Shown here: in pieces, positions 17,920 through 28,583 of the stretch
How the letters are laid out: each line of letters opens with the position of its first letter
How positions within the stretch are numbered: position 1 is the first letter of the stretch
Notes under the pieces: generated by a model
What the model was told of the DNA's origin: nothing
The model's input: only the letters and a program-made list of their open reading frames with translations
Databases searched by the model: none
Position numbers and translations under genes: made by a program
NCBI RefSeq assembly: GCF_007096885.1
Contig: NZ_VJNO01000004.1
Span: 1 to 64,000, forward strand
Direction of reading: 5' to 3'
From: Streptomyces sp. 130
Lineage (GTDB): Bacteria; Actinomycetota; Actinomycetes; Streptomycetales; Streptomycetaceae
DNA: 64,000 nucleotides

Positions 17920-19973
17920 CCTTCCCGGGCCACCCCCACGACGACCTGAACCTGCGCCATCTCCTCGCCCGGGCGACCGCTGTCGAGGAACGCGTCCGCC
18001 GGGCGGTGGAGGCCCGGCAGCGCACGGACCCGGACCCGGAGGACGCCTTCCGGGGCCTGTACTTGACGGACGAGAACATCGCGCGGCTGCTGAACGAGGA
18101 GGGGGCGCGGGGCTTCCCGGACCCGGTGGGGGAGCAGGGCGGGGCCGCCGGGCCGTCCCGGCTCACCGCGCTGGAGACGGACTTCGGGCTCACCCCGCTC
18201 GACACCGAGATCCTGCTCATCGCGCTCGTTCCCGACCTGGACGACCGCTTCGAGGCGTTCTACGGGTACCTCAACGACGACGTGACCCGCCGGCGCCCGT
18301 CCATCGGCCTGGCCCTCGGCCTGTGCGGCGTCTCCCCGGCCGACGCCGTCGCGCGCGGCCGGCTGGCGGCGGCGGCCCCGCTCCGGGACACCGGGCTGCT
18401 GCTGGCCGAGGACCTGGACCGCCCGTTCCTCAGCCGGGCGCTGCGCGTGCCGGACCGGGTCACGGCGCACCTGCTCGGCGACGACACGAGGGACCCGCGC
18501 CTCGCAGACGTCACGGCGCCGTGGGAGGCGGTCGCGGGCGTCGGCGATCCGGCGGCTCTGGCCGGGGTCCTGGCCGACGGGGTCACTCTGGTCTACCTGA
18601 GCGAGGACCAGGGCGGTGCGGGCACGGCCCTGGCCGCGTCGGCGCTGGAGCGGTCGGGCCGCAGGGTCCTGGGCGTGGACCTCGCCCGCCTGGCGGCGGA
18701 CCCGGCCCCCGCCGACGCCGTGCGGGCCCTGGTCCGCGAGGCGCGGCTGACCGGGGCCGGCCTGGTGTGCGCGCCGCTGGACGCGGTGTCGCGCGAACAC
18801 CCCGACCTGTTACGTCTCCTGACGGCCACCCCGGTGCCCACGGTGATGGTGGGCCGGGTGCCGTGGGACGCCTCCTGGTCCACGGTGCCGCCGCTGCTCG
18901 TGCACGCCCCGAGGGTGGAGCCGTCGGCGCGCGGGGCGCTGTGGAGCGAGGCGTACCGGCGTACGGGGTCGGGCGCGGTGCCCGCCGGCGTCGACCCGGA
19001 CCACCTGCTGGCCCCCTTCCTGCTCACCCCGGAGCAGGTCCGGGGGGCGGCCCTGAGCGCCGCCCAGACGGCCCGGCTCGACGGCGGGACCCTCACCCCG
19101 GACCACGTACGCCAGGGGGCCCGCGCCCAGAACGCGGCCGGCCTCGACCGCCTGGCCCGCCGCATCGAACCCACGGTGACCTGGGACGACCTGGTCCTCC
19201 CGCCCGACGCCCACGCCCAGCTCCGCGAACTGACGGCCCGCGCCCGGCACCGTGACCGGGTGCTGGGGGAGTGGGCGATGCGGCCGGGCGGCGGCCGGGG
19301 GCGCGGGGTCTCGGCGCTGTTCGCGGGGGACTCCGGCACGGGCAAGACCATGTCGGCGGAGGTGATCGCGGCCGACCTCGGACTCGACCTGTACACGGTC
19401 GACCTGGCGACGGTGATCGACAAGTACGTGGGCGAGACCGAGAAGAACCTGGAACGGATCTTCACGGAGGCGGCGGGGGTCAACGGGGTCCTGCTGTTCG
19501 ACGAGGCGGACGCGATCTTCGGGAAGCGCTCGGACGTGAAGGACGCGCACGACCGCTACGCGAACGTGGAGAGCGCGTACCTCCTCCAGCGCATGGAGTC
19601 CTTCGACGGCCTGGCCATCCTCGCCACCAACCTCCGCGCCAACCTGGACGACGCCTTCACCCGCCGCCTGGACCTGGTCATCGACTTCCCGGTCCCGGAC
19701 CCGGACCAGCGCCGGGTGCTCTGGGACCGCTGCCTGGGAACGGCGCTCCCGCGCGGCGCGGACCTCGACCTCGCCTTCTGCGCCGAGAACTTCGAGCTGG
19801 CGGGCGGCAACATCCGCTCGATCGCGGTGACGGCGGCCTACCTGGCGGCGGAGGCGGGGGGCGCGGTGACGATGGCGACGCTGATCCACGCGGTGCAAAG
19901 GGAGTACCAGAAACTGGGCCGCCTGACGCTGGCTTCGGAGTTCGGGCCCTATCTGGACCTGCTGGCCTCCTGA
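17916..19973 (+). CDS. eCIS AAA+ ATPase (Pvc15/Afp15-like)
   Basis: A 685-residue protein with a long helical N-terminal region (about 1-430, including FRGLYLTDENIARLL and LTPLDTEILLIALVPDLDDRFEAFYGYLNDD) and a C-terminal AAA+ module. Walker A is GDSGTGKT at 471-478; Walker B is LLFDEAD near 526-532; sensor-1 and arginine-finger regions follow (AILATNLRANLDDAFTRRLD). The pattern is that of the ATPase universally found with eCIS loci, thought to assist particle assembly or cargo loading. Its ATG overlaps the DUF4255 stop. A weak hairpin (ACCCG-caca-CGGGT, 19993-20006) follows the stop. The next genes (hydrolase, P450) are not eCIS families, so this is the end of the upstream arm. Confidence 0.92.
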   Translation: MTFPGHPHDDLNLRHLLARATAVEERVRRAVEARQRTDPDPEDAFRGLYLTDENIARLLNEEGARGFPDPVGEQGGAAGPSRLTALETDFGLTPLDTEILLIALVPDLDDRFEAFYGYLNDDVTRRRPSIGLALGLCGVSPADAVARGRLAAAAPLRDTGLLLAEDLDRPFLSRALRVPDRVTAHLLGDDTRDPRLADVTAPWEAVAGVGDPAALAGVLADGVTLVYLSEDQGGAGTALAASALERSGRRVLGVDLARLAADPAPADAVRALVREARLTGAGLVCAPLDAVSREHPDLLRLLTATPVPTVMVGRVPWDASWSTVPPLLVHAPRVEPSARGALWSEAYRRTGSGAVPAGVDPDHLLAPFLLTPEQVRGAALSAAQTARLDGGTLTPDHVRQGARAQNAAGLDRLARRIEPTVTWDDLVLPPDAHAQLRELTARARHRDRVLGEWAMRPGGGRGRGVSALFAGDSGTGKTMSAEVIAADLGLDLYTVDLATVIDKYVGETEKNLERIFTEAAGVNGVLLFDEADAIFGKRSDVKDAHDRYANVESAYLLQRMESFDGLAILATNLRANLDDAFTRRLDLVIDFPVPDPDQRRVLWDRCLGTALPRGADLDLAFCAENFELAGGNIRSIAVTAAYLAAEAGGAVTMATLIHAVQREYQKLGRLTLASEFGPYLDLLAS

Positions 19974-20101
19974 CCCGAGGGGCGGGCCCGGGACCCGCAC
20001 ACGGGTGTCACCCTTGCGCGGAAGGGGCCGGGGAGCCACCGTGGTCGGAGCCGGTCTGACGATGCCCGGCGGGGCCGAGCCCTACGGCGACGGGAGTTGG
20101 C

Positions 20102-20911
20102 GTGACCGAGTTGTCTGTTCTGCCTGAGGGAGTTCTGCCTCACACGCTGTACGGCGAGGGCCCGCACAAGGTGATCGCGGTGCACGGCTGGTTCGCCGAC
20201 CGTTCGGCGTACGACCCGGTGGTGCGCGACCTCGACCTCGGCTCGTTCGAGTACGCGGTGGCGGACCTGCGGGGGTACGGCGAGGCCAAGGGCGTGGCCG
20301 GCTCGTACACGACGGCCGAGGGCGCGGCGGACGTGCTCGCGCTGGCCGACCGGCTCGGCTGGGAGCGCTTCTCGCTGATCGGACACTCGATGGGCGGCTC
20401 CGTCATCCAGCGGACGCTGGCCGCCGCGCCGCACCGTGTGCGCAGGCTGGTCGGCATTTCGCCGGTGCCCGCGTCCGGACTGCCCCTGTCGCCCGAGCAG
20501 TGGGAGCTGTTCTCCGGGGCGGCGGCGAGCCCGGAGAACCGGCGGGCCATCCTGGACTTCACCACAGGAGGCCGACGCCCGGCGGCCTGGCTGGACCGCA
20601 TGGTCCGGCGCTCGGTCCGGTGCAGTGACGAGAGGGCGTTCCGGGCCTGGCTGGACTCCTGGGCGGGCGAGGCGTTCCACGACCGGATCGACGGATCGCC
20701 GGTCGCGGCCCTGGCGATCGTCGGCGCGCTCGATCCGGCGCTCTCCGCCGAGGTGCAGCGGGAGACGTGGATGCGGTGGTACCCGCGCGGTGAACTGGTC
20801 GAGCTGCCGTCCTGCGGCCATTACGCGATGGACGAGGCGCCGCTCGACCTGATCCGGGTGGTGGAGGACTTCCTGCGGGCGGACGCGGCCGATGGCGGGG
20901 CGACGCCCTGA
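20102..20911 (+). CDS. Alpha/beta-hydrolase
   Basis: A 269-residue alpha/beta-hydrolase fold enzyme. The oxyanion-side HGWFADRS motif comes early (VIAVHGWFADRSAYDP), the nucleophile elbow is GHSMGG, and the late acid/histidine appear as VGALDPALS and SCGHYAMDEAP. There is no signal peptide. Start is a GTG at 20102; upstream there is a GGGAG site. It ends 33 nt before the remains of a P450 gene on the same strand, and the two probably formed a small secondary-metabolism or detoxification pair. Neither belongs to known eCIS families; they lie in the accessory insert between the two eCIS arms. Substrate unknown. Confidence 0.85.
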   Translation: MTELSVLPEGVLPHTLYGEGPHKVIAVHGWFADRSAYDPVVRDLDLGSFEYAVADLRGYGEAKGVAGSYTTAEGAADVLALADRLGWERFSLIGHSMGGSVIQRTLAAAPHRVRRLVGISPVPASGLPLSPEQWELFSGAAASPENRRAILDFTTGGRRPAAWLDRMVRRSVRCSDERAFRAWLDSWAGEAFHDRIDGSPVAALAIVGALDPALSAEVQRETWMRWYPRGELVELPSCGHYAMDEAPLDLIRVVEDFLRADAADGGATP

Positions 20912-20943
20912 GCGAGCGCGTCCTGCCGGGGGCCGTTCCCGAT

Positions 20944-22182
20944 GTGCTCGACCCCTGGCGAAACGCCCTCGGCGTCCCGCACGACTACCATCGCCAGCTC
21001 CGCGATCACCGGCCCGTCGCGTGGCAGGAGGAGCACGAGGCGCTGGGCCGGCCGGCGGACCCAGGTTTCTGGGCGGTCACCCGGCACGCGGATGTGGTCC
21101 AGGTCCTGCGCGACTCCTCGGCCTACTCGTCGCACCTCGGCGCCACCCAGATCCGCGACCCCGACCCGGACGACCTGCGGTTCATCCGCCGCTTGATGCT
21201 GAACCAGGACCCGCCGCACCACCGGCGGCTGCGCGTCCTGGTGCGCCGCGCCTTCACCCCGAAGCGCATCGGCCGGTTCGAGACCGTCGCCCGCGAACGC
21301 GCCCGCGCGCTGCTGAGCCGCGCGGTGGGCGTGGCACGGGAGGGTGATGGCACTTGCGACCTCGTCAGAGAGGTCACGGACAACTACGCGTTGCTCAATG
21401 TGACGGACCTGCTGGGCATTCCGGACTCGGACCGAGGGCTGCTCCTCCACTGGACCCGTCGCGTCATCGGCTACCAGGACCCGGACAAGCGAAAACACCG
21501 CAGCCGGGCCGCGCCGGCGAACCGGTCGACCCGCGTTCTCCGGCGGCCCGGCGCGACATGTTCGACTACGCCCACTTCCTAGCGGCCCACAAGCTCCGGC
21601 ACTCCGCCGACGACGTGATGACGGCGCTGGCCACGGACGCCGAAATGACTGCGCCGGAGCTGGAGATGTTCTTCTTCCTGCTGGTCGTCGCGGGAAACGA
21701 CACGGTGCGCAGTGCGGCGCCTGGCGGAATCCAACTTTGGCCACGCACCCGGGGGAGTACCACCGACTGCACAACAAGGAGATGGACATGGCGACCGCCG
21801 TGCACGAACTCCTCCGCCGCCACCCATTGGTCCTCACCTTCCGGCGCACGGCCACCCAGGACACGACCTGTCGGGCACGCGCATCCGCGCCGGCGACAAG
21901 GTCGTCGTCTTCCACGCCTCGGCCAACCACGACGAACGGGCCTTCCCGAACCCCTTCGCCCTGAACCTCAGCCGTTCCCCCAACCTTCACGTCTCCTTCG
22001 GTGATGGCCCCCACGTATGCCTGGGCGCCCACTTCGGCCGCCTACAACTGCGCGTACTGTACGAGGAACTGGGCCGCGCCCTGCCTCCAGCCACCCTCAC
22101 CCTCGCCACCCCACCGAGCCGCCTGCTGTCGAACTTCATCAACGGGCTGAAGTCCTTGCCTGTGCGGGTGGCCGGCATCTGA
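20944..22182 (+). pseudogene. Cytochrome P450, broken by three frameshifts
   Basis: All main P450 landmarks are present but spread over different reading frames. Frame one (to about 21487) holds the N-terminal part (LDPWRNALGVPHDYHRQL... DPPHHRRLRVLVRRAFTP). After a single-base shift near 21487 the text continues PAARRDMFDYAHFLAAHK and the I-helix AGNDT. A second shift near 21739 gives HPGEYHRLHNKE and the K-helix ExxR (ELLRRHPLVLTFRR). A third near 21864 restores GTRIRAGDKVVVFHASANHDE and the heme-ligand loop FGDGPHVCLG. Together they span a full-length bacterial P450 (~410 residues). Three independent indels argue for a true pseudogene rather than one sequencing error. The only in-frame start is GTG 20944; a non-standard CTG at 20908 may have been the original start region. 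Confidence 0.85.
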
Positions 22183-22224
22183 AGGCTTGAGGCCGCGCAG
22201 AGAAGCTGCACAGCTGGTGTGTCG

Positions 22225-22983
22225 CTACCCCATGACGTCGGGGAGCCTGTCTGCGGGGAAGGGGGGATCGTCGGGCCAAGACGCCATCCGGCGCTCGATC
22301 AGGGTTCTGTACTTTTCTACGTCCCGATCCGCCAGGGCCAATGCCGCAACAGCCTGCAACTCGATGTTTTCCAGTTCGAGTGCTTGAGTCAGGTAACTTT
22401 CCGCGTCGGCGCGATGTGAGCGCGCAATCGCGTTTATCGCGGCCCACCGTGCGCTTATCACCAGGGAGTCATCGACCATGACACCTGCTAGCGCTTCCGT
22501 CAAGGCACCGAGGGTGTGCTCTTCCGTCTGGTTGTCGGGATTGTTCTCAAGGATAGTTGAAGCGGCCTGCGCTGCGCCTGTCACAACACCCTCAGAATGT
22601 GACTCATTCAGGGCCTTACAGACCAGTCGACTGTCCTCCAATTGGGCGATCGTGGCTATTGCGTAAAGGGCTGCTGCGTGATTGTCGCCATCCTCTCTTG
22701 GACTTTCCGGAGTATATTTGGATGAGGGCGTCGATAGAACACGTCGAGCACACTCCAAAACTTCCCCGGCGTATTCGACGAGAATATTTTCACCACCATG
22801 GCGGGACATGGAAGCGCAGTAGTGGTAATAACTCAACGCGATGTATGATGCGTCGGCTTCAGTGCTGTGCAGAAGCGAGCGGAAGGCGCGCACGGCCTCG
22901 ATTTCACTCTGAGGGGAAATGAGTTCTGCCCGCTCCTCTGCGATGCGCGTATCGCCCAGATCGATCTGTTCCCAGTCGTACAT
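22225..22983 (-). CDS. Probable immunity protein for the adjacent effector (HEAT-like helical repeats)
   Basis: A 252-residue, acidic, all-helical protein without a signal or membrane segment. Repeating pairs of amphipathic helices with Ala/Leu spacing (HAAALYAIATIAQLEDS, GVVTGAAQAASTILENN, ISARWAAINAIARSHRADAESYL, IELQAVAALALADRD) look like HEAT/armadillo-type repeats, a fold used by many bacterial immunity proteins. It starts with ATG at 22983, preceded by AAGGAAG, 69 nt after the effector gene on the same strand. Like the effector C-terminus it is visibly AT-richer than the surroundings. Immunity function is inferred from position and composition; no characterised homologue was recognised. 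Confidence 0.68.
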   Translation of the reverse strand: MYDWEQIDLGDTRIAEERAELISPQSEIEAVRAFRSLLHSTEADASYIALSYYHYCASMSRHGGENILVEYAGEVLECARRVLSTPSSKYTPESPREDGDNHAAALYAIATIAQLEDSRLVCKALNESHSEGVVTGAAQAASTILENNPDNQTEEHTLGALTEALAGVMVDDSLVISARWAAINAIARSHRADAESYLTQALELENIELQAVAALALADRDVEKYRTLIERRMASWPDDPPFPADRLPDVMG

Positions 22984-23052
22984 GCGTAGGCACTTCCTTT
23001 CCGGTGGCGCATCTCCACGGAAACTACTTAGGGTAGTCCTTCTGGTGAGGTT

Positions 23053-26000
23053 TCACCCGTCTTCTTCGGGGCTTACGAGAAGAATCTTTCCACCTCGGGT
23101 GATGTACTTTTCTCGCTCGGCTTTGATGGCCTCCTCCGTTAACCACTTGATGGCTTCGGCAGGAACTTCACCGAAAATGAGGACCTCCTGCGTGCGCACC
23201 ACGTCCTTTACTACCTTCTCCATCTTTCCAGGGCTATTGGTGATGAACCACCGGTCATGCGCTTCCCTGGTCGTGAGGTCAGTGATGTTCCCGGGGGAGA
23301 TGTATGACAAGTCTATCTCTATGCGCTCTCCCTTTTTTCCGAATAGCCCGCCCTGGGGGTTTCTGATATCGCCACTTCGTATCTTTGATCCGGATACGTA
23401 AGGACTGTTCGCGTGCCCGTCGACATGCTGTAGTTCGCTGATGAGGGAAGAGTTCTTCTTTTTCGGGATTCCACGAGACGGTCGTGCGTCGATGTTCTTA
23501 CGATCTTCGCGTGTTACGTTGCGCGTGATGTACCGCGGTACCTTCTGTCCTTCCTTGTCCAGCACGTATTCGTCGTTCCCCTCGCTGTCCCCTGCGAAAA
23601 TTACCTGGTCGCCGCGCCTGTCCAGCTCGACGAACTCCCTGGCCCTGCGCAGCTGGCCGACAGGGGACAACTTAATTACATCTCGATTCTTTGCGTCCTT
23701 GGCGTCACTTTCGAGGTACAGTACCCAGACGTCGTCCGTAAGAGGTTCCCACAGAAGCCTGAATCCGCACGACTGGGCTTCCTTGACGGCGGGTATGTCA
23801 TTCACCTTGTTCTTCACATCTTGTATTTTCACGGGGACGTCGTACACCCCTGGCACTCCACGCGTCGGTAAAACTATGAGCTCTCGACCTATTTCTTCGC
23901 GTAGTCGTGCGGATTCGTCAGGAATAGAGAATACCGTGAAGTCGGCCTTAGGGTTTATCTTCGCAGAGATATTCCATGCGTAAGAAGTGCTAGGCTTTAC
24001 GGCCTCAATCGAGGTCAGTTTATACTTACGCTTGATCAGGGCAAGGCGTGCGCGAAGAATGGTGCTGAGGCGGTGGGGTTTATCCATCAAAGCCTCGACT
24101 TCGGCGACTGCGCGCCGCAGCCGGGCTTCTTTGTCTGCCGGTGCCTCCTCTCTTTTCTTGTTGCTGGAGCCTGTCGTGCTAACGGTTCCGCCGGGATTAT
24201 TGTCCTTCTTTCCGTTCCTGAGTTTGTTCCACAGCGCTCTGCCCTTTTTGGCGATGAAGTCTACGATCTTGTCGATCGCTCGGTTCACCGGGCGGGAGAC
24301 CGCATGGAAGACGCTCTTCACCTTCGCGGCCAGGCTGCCGATCCCCAGCAGGGAAGCCAGGAAGCCGATGAGCAGAGGAACGCTTGCGGCCAGGGCGGTT
24401 TCGACCATTTTCGGGACGCCGGCCTTGCCGCCGTTGGCTATCGCGACGACCGCGTCCAGGACGGAGTTGACGAATTCGACGATCTGGGCGCCCTGGTTCA
24501 CCACGAACGTGACGATGTCGATGATTCCCTTGACCGCGCGGACGAACGCGGAAGCGGGATTCAGGAGCGAGAGGATCCAGGTGATGCCGGCGATGATGAC
24601 GGTGGGGATCAGGTAGCTCGTCAGCTTTTCCAGGATCGTGGACTTGAGGTCGCCGGCTTCCGCCTGGATCTCCTTGACCGCGCCCGCCGGGCCCTCGCGG
24701 GCGATGTTCTGGGCGACCGGAACCGAGGACTCGACCGCTGTCATCGCCTCGTCGGGGACGCCCTTGCGGGTGACGCGGGCGCGGATGTTGGCCCAGGTCA
24801 GGCCGAGGAGGGAGCCGATGAGCTGGATGATGCCCTTCATGTCGAACTTCTGGGGGAGTTCGAGGCCCGCCTTCACCGCGGTGCCGAGCAGCCAGGACAC
24901 GAGCCCGGTCTTCAGGTGGCCGGCGATGTTCGTGATGAAGAGGTTCAGGCCCGCGCCGACGGCCGAGACCAGGTTGCCCAGGAAGCCGATGGGGTCCTTG
25001 ATGATCTTCATGATCGCGCCGGCGGCCTTGGCGAGGATGCCGAGGAGGAGGTTCTTCAGCTCGTTGATCGTCTTGATCGCGCCGACGATCGCGTCCTTCG
25101 CCTTGTCGATCAGCCCCTTGTTGGCCTCCTGGAGCTTCTTGATCTCCTCGTCGACCTTGTTGAGCGCGGCGGTGTACTTCTGGGCCAGGTCCTGGACCAG
25201 CTGTTCGGACTTCTCGTTGACCGTCGCTTCCAGGTCGTCGAATTTGCCCGCGAAGTCCTTCGCCGCCTCCTCGCCGAACTGACGCAGATCGGCCGGGAGT
25301 TTGTCGACCTCCGCCTTCAGCTCGCTCCGCCCCTTGGCGATCCGGGCCTTCGCCTTGCCCAGCTCGGTGCCGATGATGTCGGCGACCGACGAGATCACCG
25401 TCTGCATCTGGGACACGTACAGCTTGCGGGCCTCCTGGTAGAGGTTGTTCGCCTCCTCGGGCAGGCCCGCGAACTTGTCCTTCACCCAGCGGGCCTTGCC
25501 GGTCCAGCCGGAGTACCGCTTGTCCTTGTACTTCTTCATCCGGCGCTTGTGGTCCGCCGTGAACGCGTCCCGGGCCGCCTTCTCCCCGGAGGTGAACGCC
25601 GCGTCGACCTTCTGGTCCAGGCCGGACAGCGTCGCCTCGACGTCCTTCTTCGTGCCGTCGTAGACCTTCTGGAGCTTCGCCGTGACCTCGGCGCGCTTCT
25701 TCTCGTCCTTCGACTTCGTCTCGCCCTTGCCGCCGTCCACCTTCTGTCCGGCCTGCGCACGTGTCGCGGTCAAGGCGCTCATCGCGGAGGCGCCCGAAGC
25801 CGCCGCTCCCGCTTTCGCGGCCGCCAGCTGCTGGTTCTCGGCCGCCCTGCCCTTCGCCGGGGCCTTCGCGGAGTCCGCCTCGGCGGTCTTCTTCGCGCTG
25901 AGCGCCTCGTCGAACTCCGGCTCGTTGCCCTTGGCGAGCTGCTCCTCGGTGACCTCCGCGTCCGCCATCGCCTTGTCGTTCTGCGCGGGCCCCTCGGAGA

Positions 26001-26694
26001 AGTCCGTGACCGACGCCGGCTGCTTGGCGGGGATCGCGGCCGCCGCGGACGGCGCTCCGGGGTTGCCGGGCGGCTGGTCCGGGGTGAGCGGGGTGACGGG
26101 CTTGTCCTTCGCGGCCGACGTGTCCGGCGGAGCCTTCGTCGCCGTGTCGATGTCCTTGGCCGACGCCTCCTTGCCGTCCGAGACCTTGCCGTCGACCTCC
26201 GCCTTGACCCGCTCCGCCTTGCCGGACTTGGAGAACTTGTCGGCGTCGTCGAGGTTCTTCGGGGCCTGGGCGTCGATCGCCTTGTTCACCGCGTCGATGA
26301 ACGCCCTCTTGTCGAACTCGCCGGGCTTCGCGGCATTCATCTTCTCCGCGTTCGCCGCCTTGCCCTGCGCCTCCTTGTCGTCCGGAGGCGCGACGGCGGC
26401 AGCCTGAGACGCCTTCGACTCCGTCACGGCCGGTCGGTGCTGGGCCATCCGCTGTTTCTTCGCCGCGATGTCCGCCTTGACGCCCCGGAAGCCCGGCGCC
26501 TGGGCCGGCGACGGCTTCACGGGGGCCGTGTAGCGCTGGGCGACGAGGCGGGAGACGGCCGCATTGCCGGCCGCCCGTTGCAGCCGCTGAAGGCTGCGGC
26601 GGTCCGGCGCCGGGGCGGGGGCCGGGACCGCCTGCGCATGAGAGGTGTTGGTGCGGGAAGGGGCGGCGGGGGTTTCTCCGGGAACCGCCTTCAC
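23053..26694 (-). CDS. Large eCIS-associated polymorphic-toxin-like effector
   Basis: A 1213-residue modular protein. Residues 35-54 hold the LQR-x2-GN motif (LQRLQRAAGNAAVSRLVAQR) shared with the DUF4157 protein. About 55-300 is Ala/Lys/Asp-rich and likely disordered; 300-560 is charged coiled coil; 560-830 has several hydrophobic helical stretches (IGFLGNLVSAVGAGLNLFI, YLIPTVIIAGITWILSLL, SVPLLIGFLASLLGIGSLA) that could insert into or cross a membrane. At about 845-890 is a helical spacer ([14 protein letters not shown]... YKLTSIEAV) often found before toxin tips. The last ~320 residues form a distinct, AT-rich tip with SPYVSGS and TQEVLIFGEVPAEAI segments. The GTG at 26694 follows GGGGGGAGG at ideal spacing, so the upstream in-frame GTG (26727) is rejected. 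It is divergent from the sheath operon and followed by a probable immunity gene. Confidence 0.8.
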   Translation of the reverse strand: MKAVPGETPAAPSRTNTSHAQAVPAPAPAPDRRSLQRLQRAAGNAAVSRLVAQRYTAPVKPSPAQAPGFRGVKADIAAKKQRMAQHRPAVTESKASQAAAVAPPDDKEAQGKAANAEKMNAAKPGEFDKRAFIDAVNKAIDAQAPKNLDDADKFSKSGKAERVKAEVDGKVSDGKEASAKDIDTATKAPPDTSAAKDKPVTPLTPDQPPGNPGAPSAAAAIPAKQPASVTDFSEGPAQNDKAMADAEVTEEQLAKGNEPEFDEALSAKKTAEADSAKAPAKGRAAENQQLAAAKAGAAASGASAMSALTATRAQAGQKVDGGKGETKSKDEKKRAEVTAKLQKVYDGTKKDVEATLSGLDQKVDAAFTSGEKAARDAFTADHKRRMKKYKDKRYSGWTGKARWVKDKFAGLPEEANNLYQEARKLYVSQMQTVISSVADIIGTELGKAKARIAKGRSELKAEVDKLPADLRQFGEEAAKDFAGKFDDLEATVNEKSEQLVQDLAQKYTAALNKVDEEIKKLQEANKGLIDKAKDAIVGAIKTINELKNLLLGILAKAAGAIMKIIKDPIGFLGNLVSAVGAGLNLFITNIAGHLKTGLVSWLLGTAVKAGLELPQKFDMKGIIQLIGSLLGLTWANIRARVTRKGVPDEAMTAVESSVPVAQNIAREGPAGAVKEIQAEAGDLKSTILEKLTSYLIPTVIIAGITWILSLLNPASAFVRAVKGIIDIVTFVVNQGAQIVEFVNSVLDAVVAIANGGKAGVPKMVETALAASVPLLIGFLASLLGIGSLAAKVKSVFHAVSRPVNRAIDKIVDFIAKKGRALWNKLRNGKKDNNPGGTVSTTGSSNKKREEAPADKEARLRRAVAEVEALMDKPHRLSTILRARLALIKRKYKLTSIEAVKPSTSYAWNISAKINPKADFTVFSIPDESARLREEIGRELIVLPTRGVPGVYDVPVKIQDVKNKVNDIPAVKEAQSCGFRLLWEPLTDDVWVLYLESDAKDAKNRDVIKLSPVGQLRRAREFVELDRRGDQVIFAGDSEGNDEYVLDKEGQKVPRYITRNVTREDRKNIDARPSRGIPKKKNSSLISELQHVDGHANSPYVSGSKIRSGDIRNPQGGLFGKKGERIEIDLSYISPGNITDLTTREAHDRWFITNSPGKMEKVVKDVVRTQEVLIFGEVPAEAIKWLTEEAIKAEREKYITRGGKILLVSPEEDG

Positions 26695-26984
26695 CCGTGC
26701 CTCCCCCCAGCACAGCTCCGCACGCACCTGGTCGATAGGTCAGCGTGCTGTCCGCGCCCCGCTCGCGGCACAAGACGTGAGGCAGGCATCCCGGGCACAC
26801 CCCGTGACGCGTAGGTCGCGGGCCGTTTGCCTCATCGGGCAGCCCCCCATGCACGCCGGGGCGGCCGACTATCCGTTCCCGGTGATCGCCGAAGTGGCGA
26901 GAATCGCCGGTGTTCCCCGGTCGGGCAGCGGTCGTGCGACGGGGTGGAAAGCACGTCGAGGAGCACGTCGAGGAGAGGCCCCCT
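26695..26984. promoter_or_regulatory. Divergent promoter region between effector and sheath operon
   Basis: About 290 bases that must drive both the effector (minus) and the structural eCIS operon (plus). It contains the 13-bp palindrome GGCGA-gaa-TCGCC at 26896-26908 and a wider pair of arms TGAGGCA / TGCCTCA flanking about 45 bases. AGGAGAGG precedes the sheath ATG. No definite -10/-35 pair was recognised. Confidence 0.4.
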
Positions 26985-28523
<1,539 letters not shown>

Positions 28524-28583
28524 CCGGCGCGCGCCGCCCCTCAGTGACCGGCCCGTTCCCGAACCTGGCGTAAGGAGCCTGTG

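Noticed and set aside
24073..26814. 913-codon plus-strand open frame across the effector gene
   Set aside because: Leu/Arg/Asp-rich antisense shadow; the minus strand has the structured, motif-bearing protein and a strong ribosome site.
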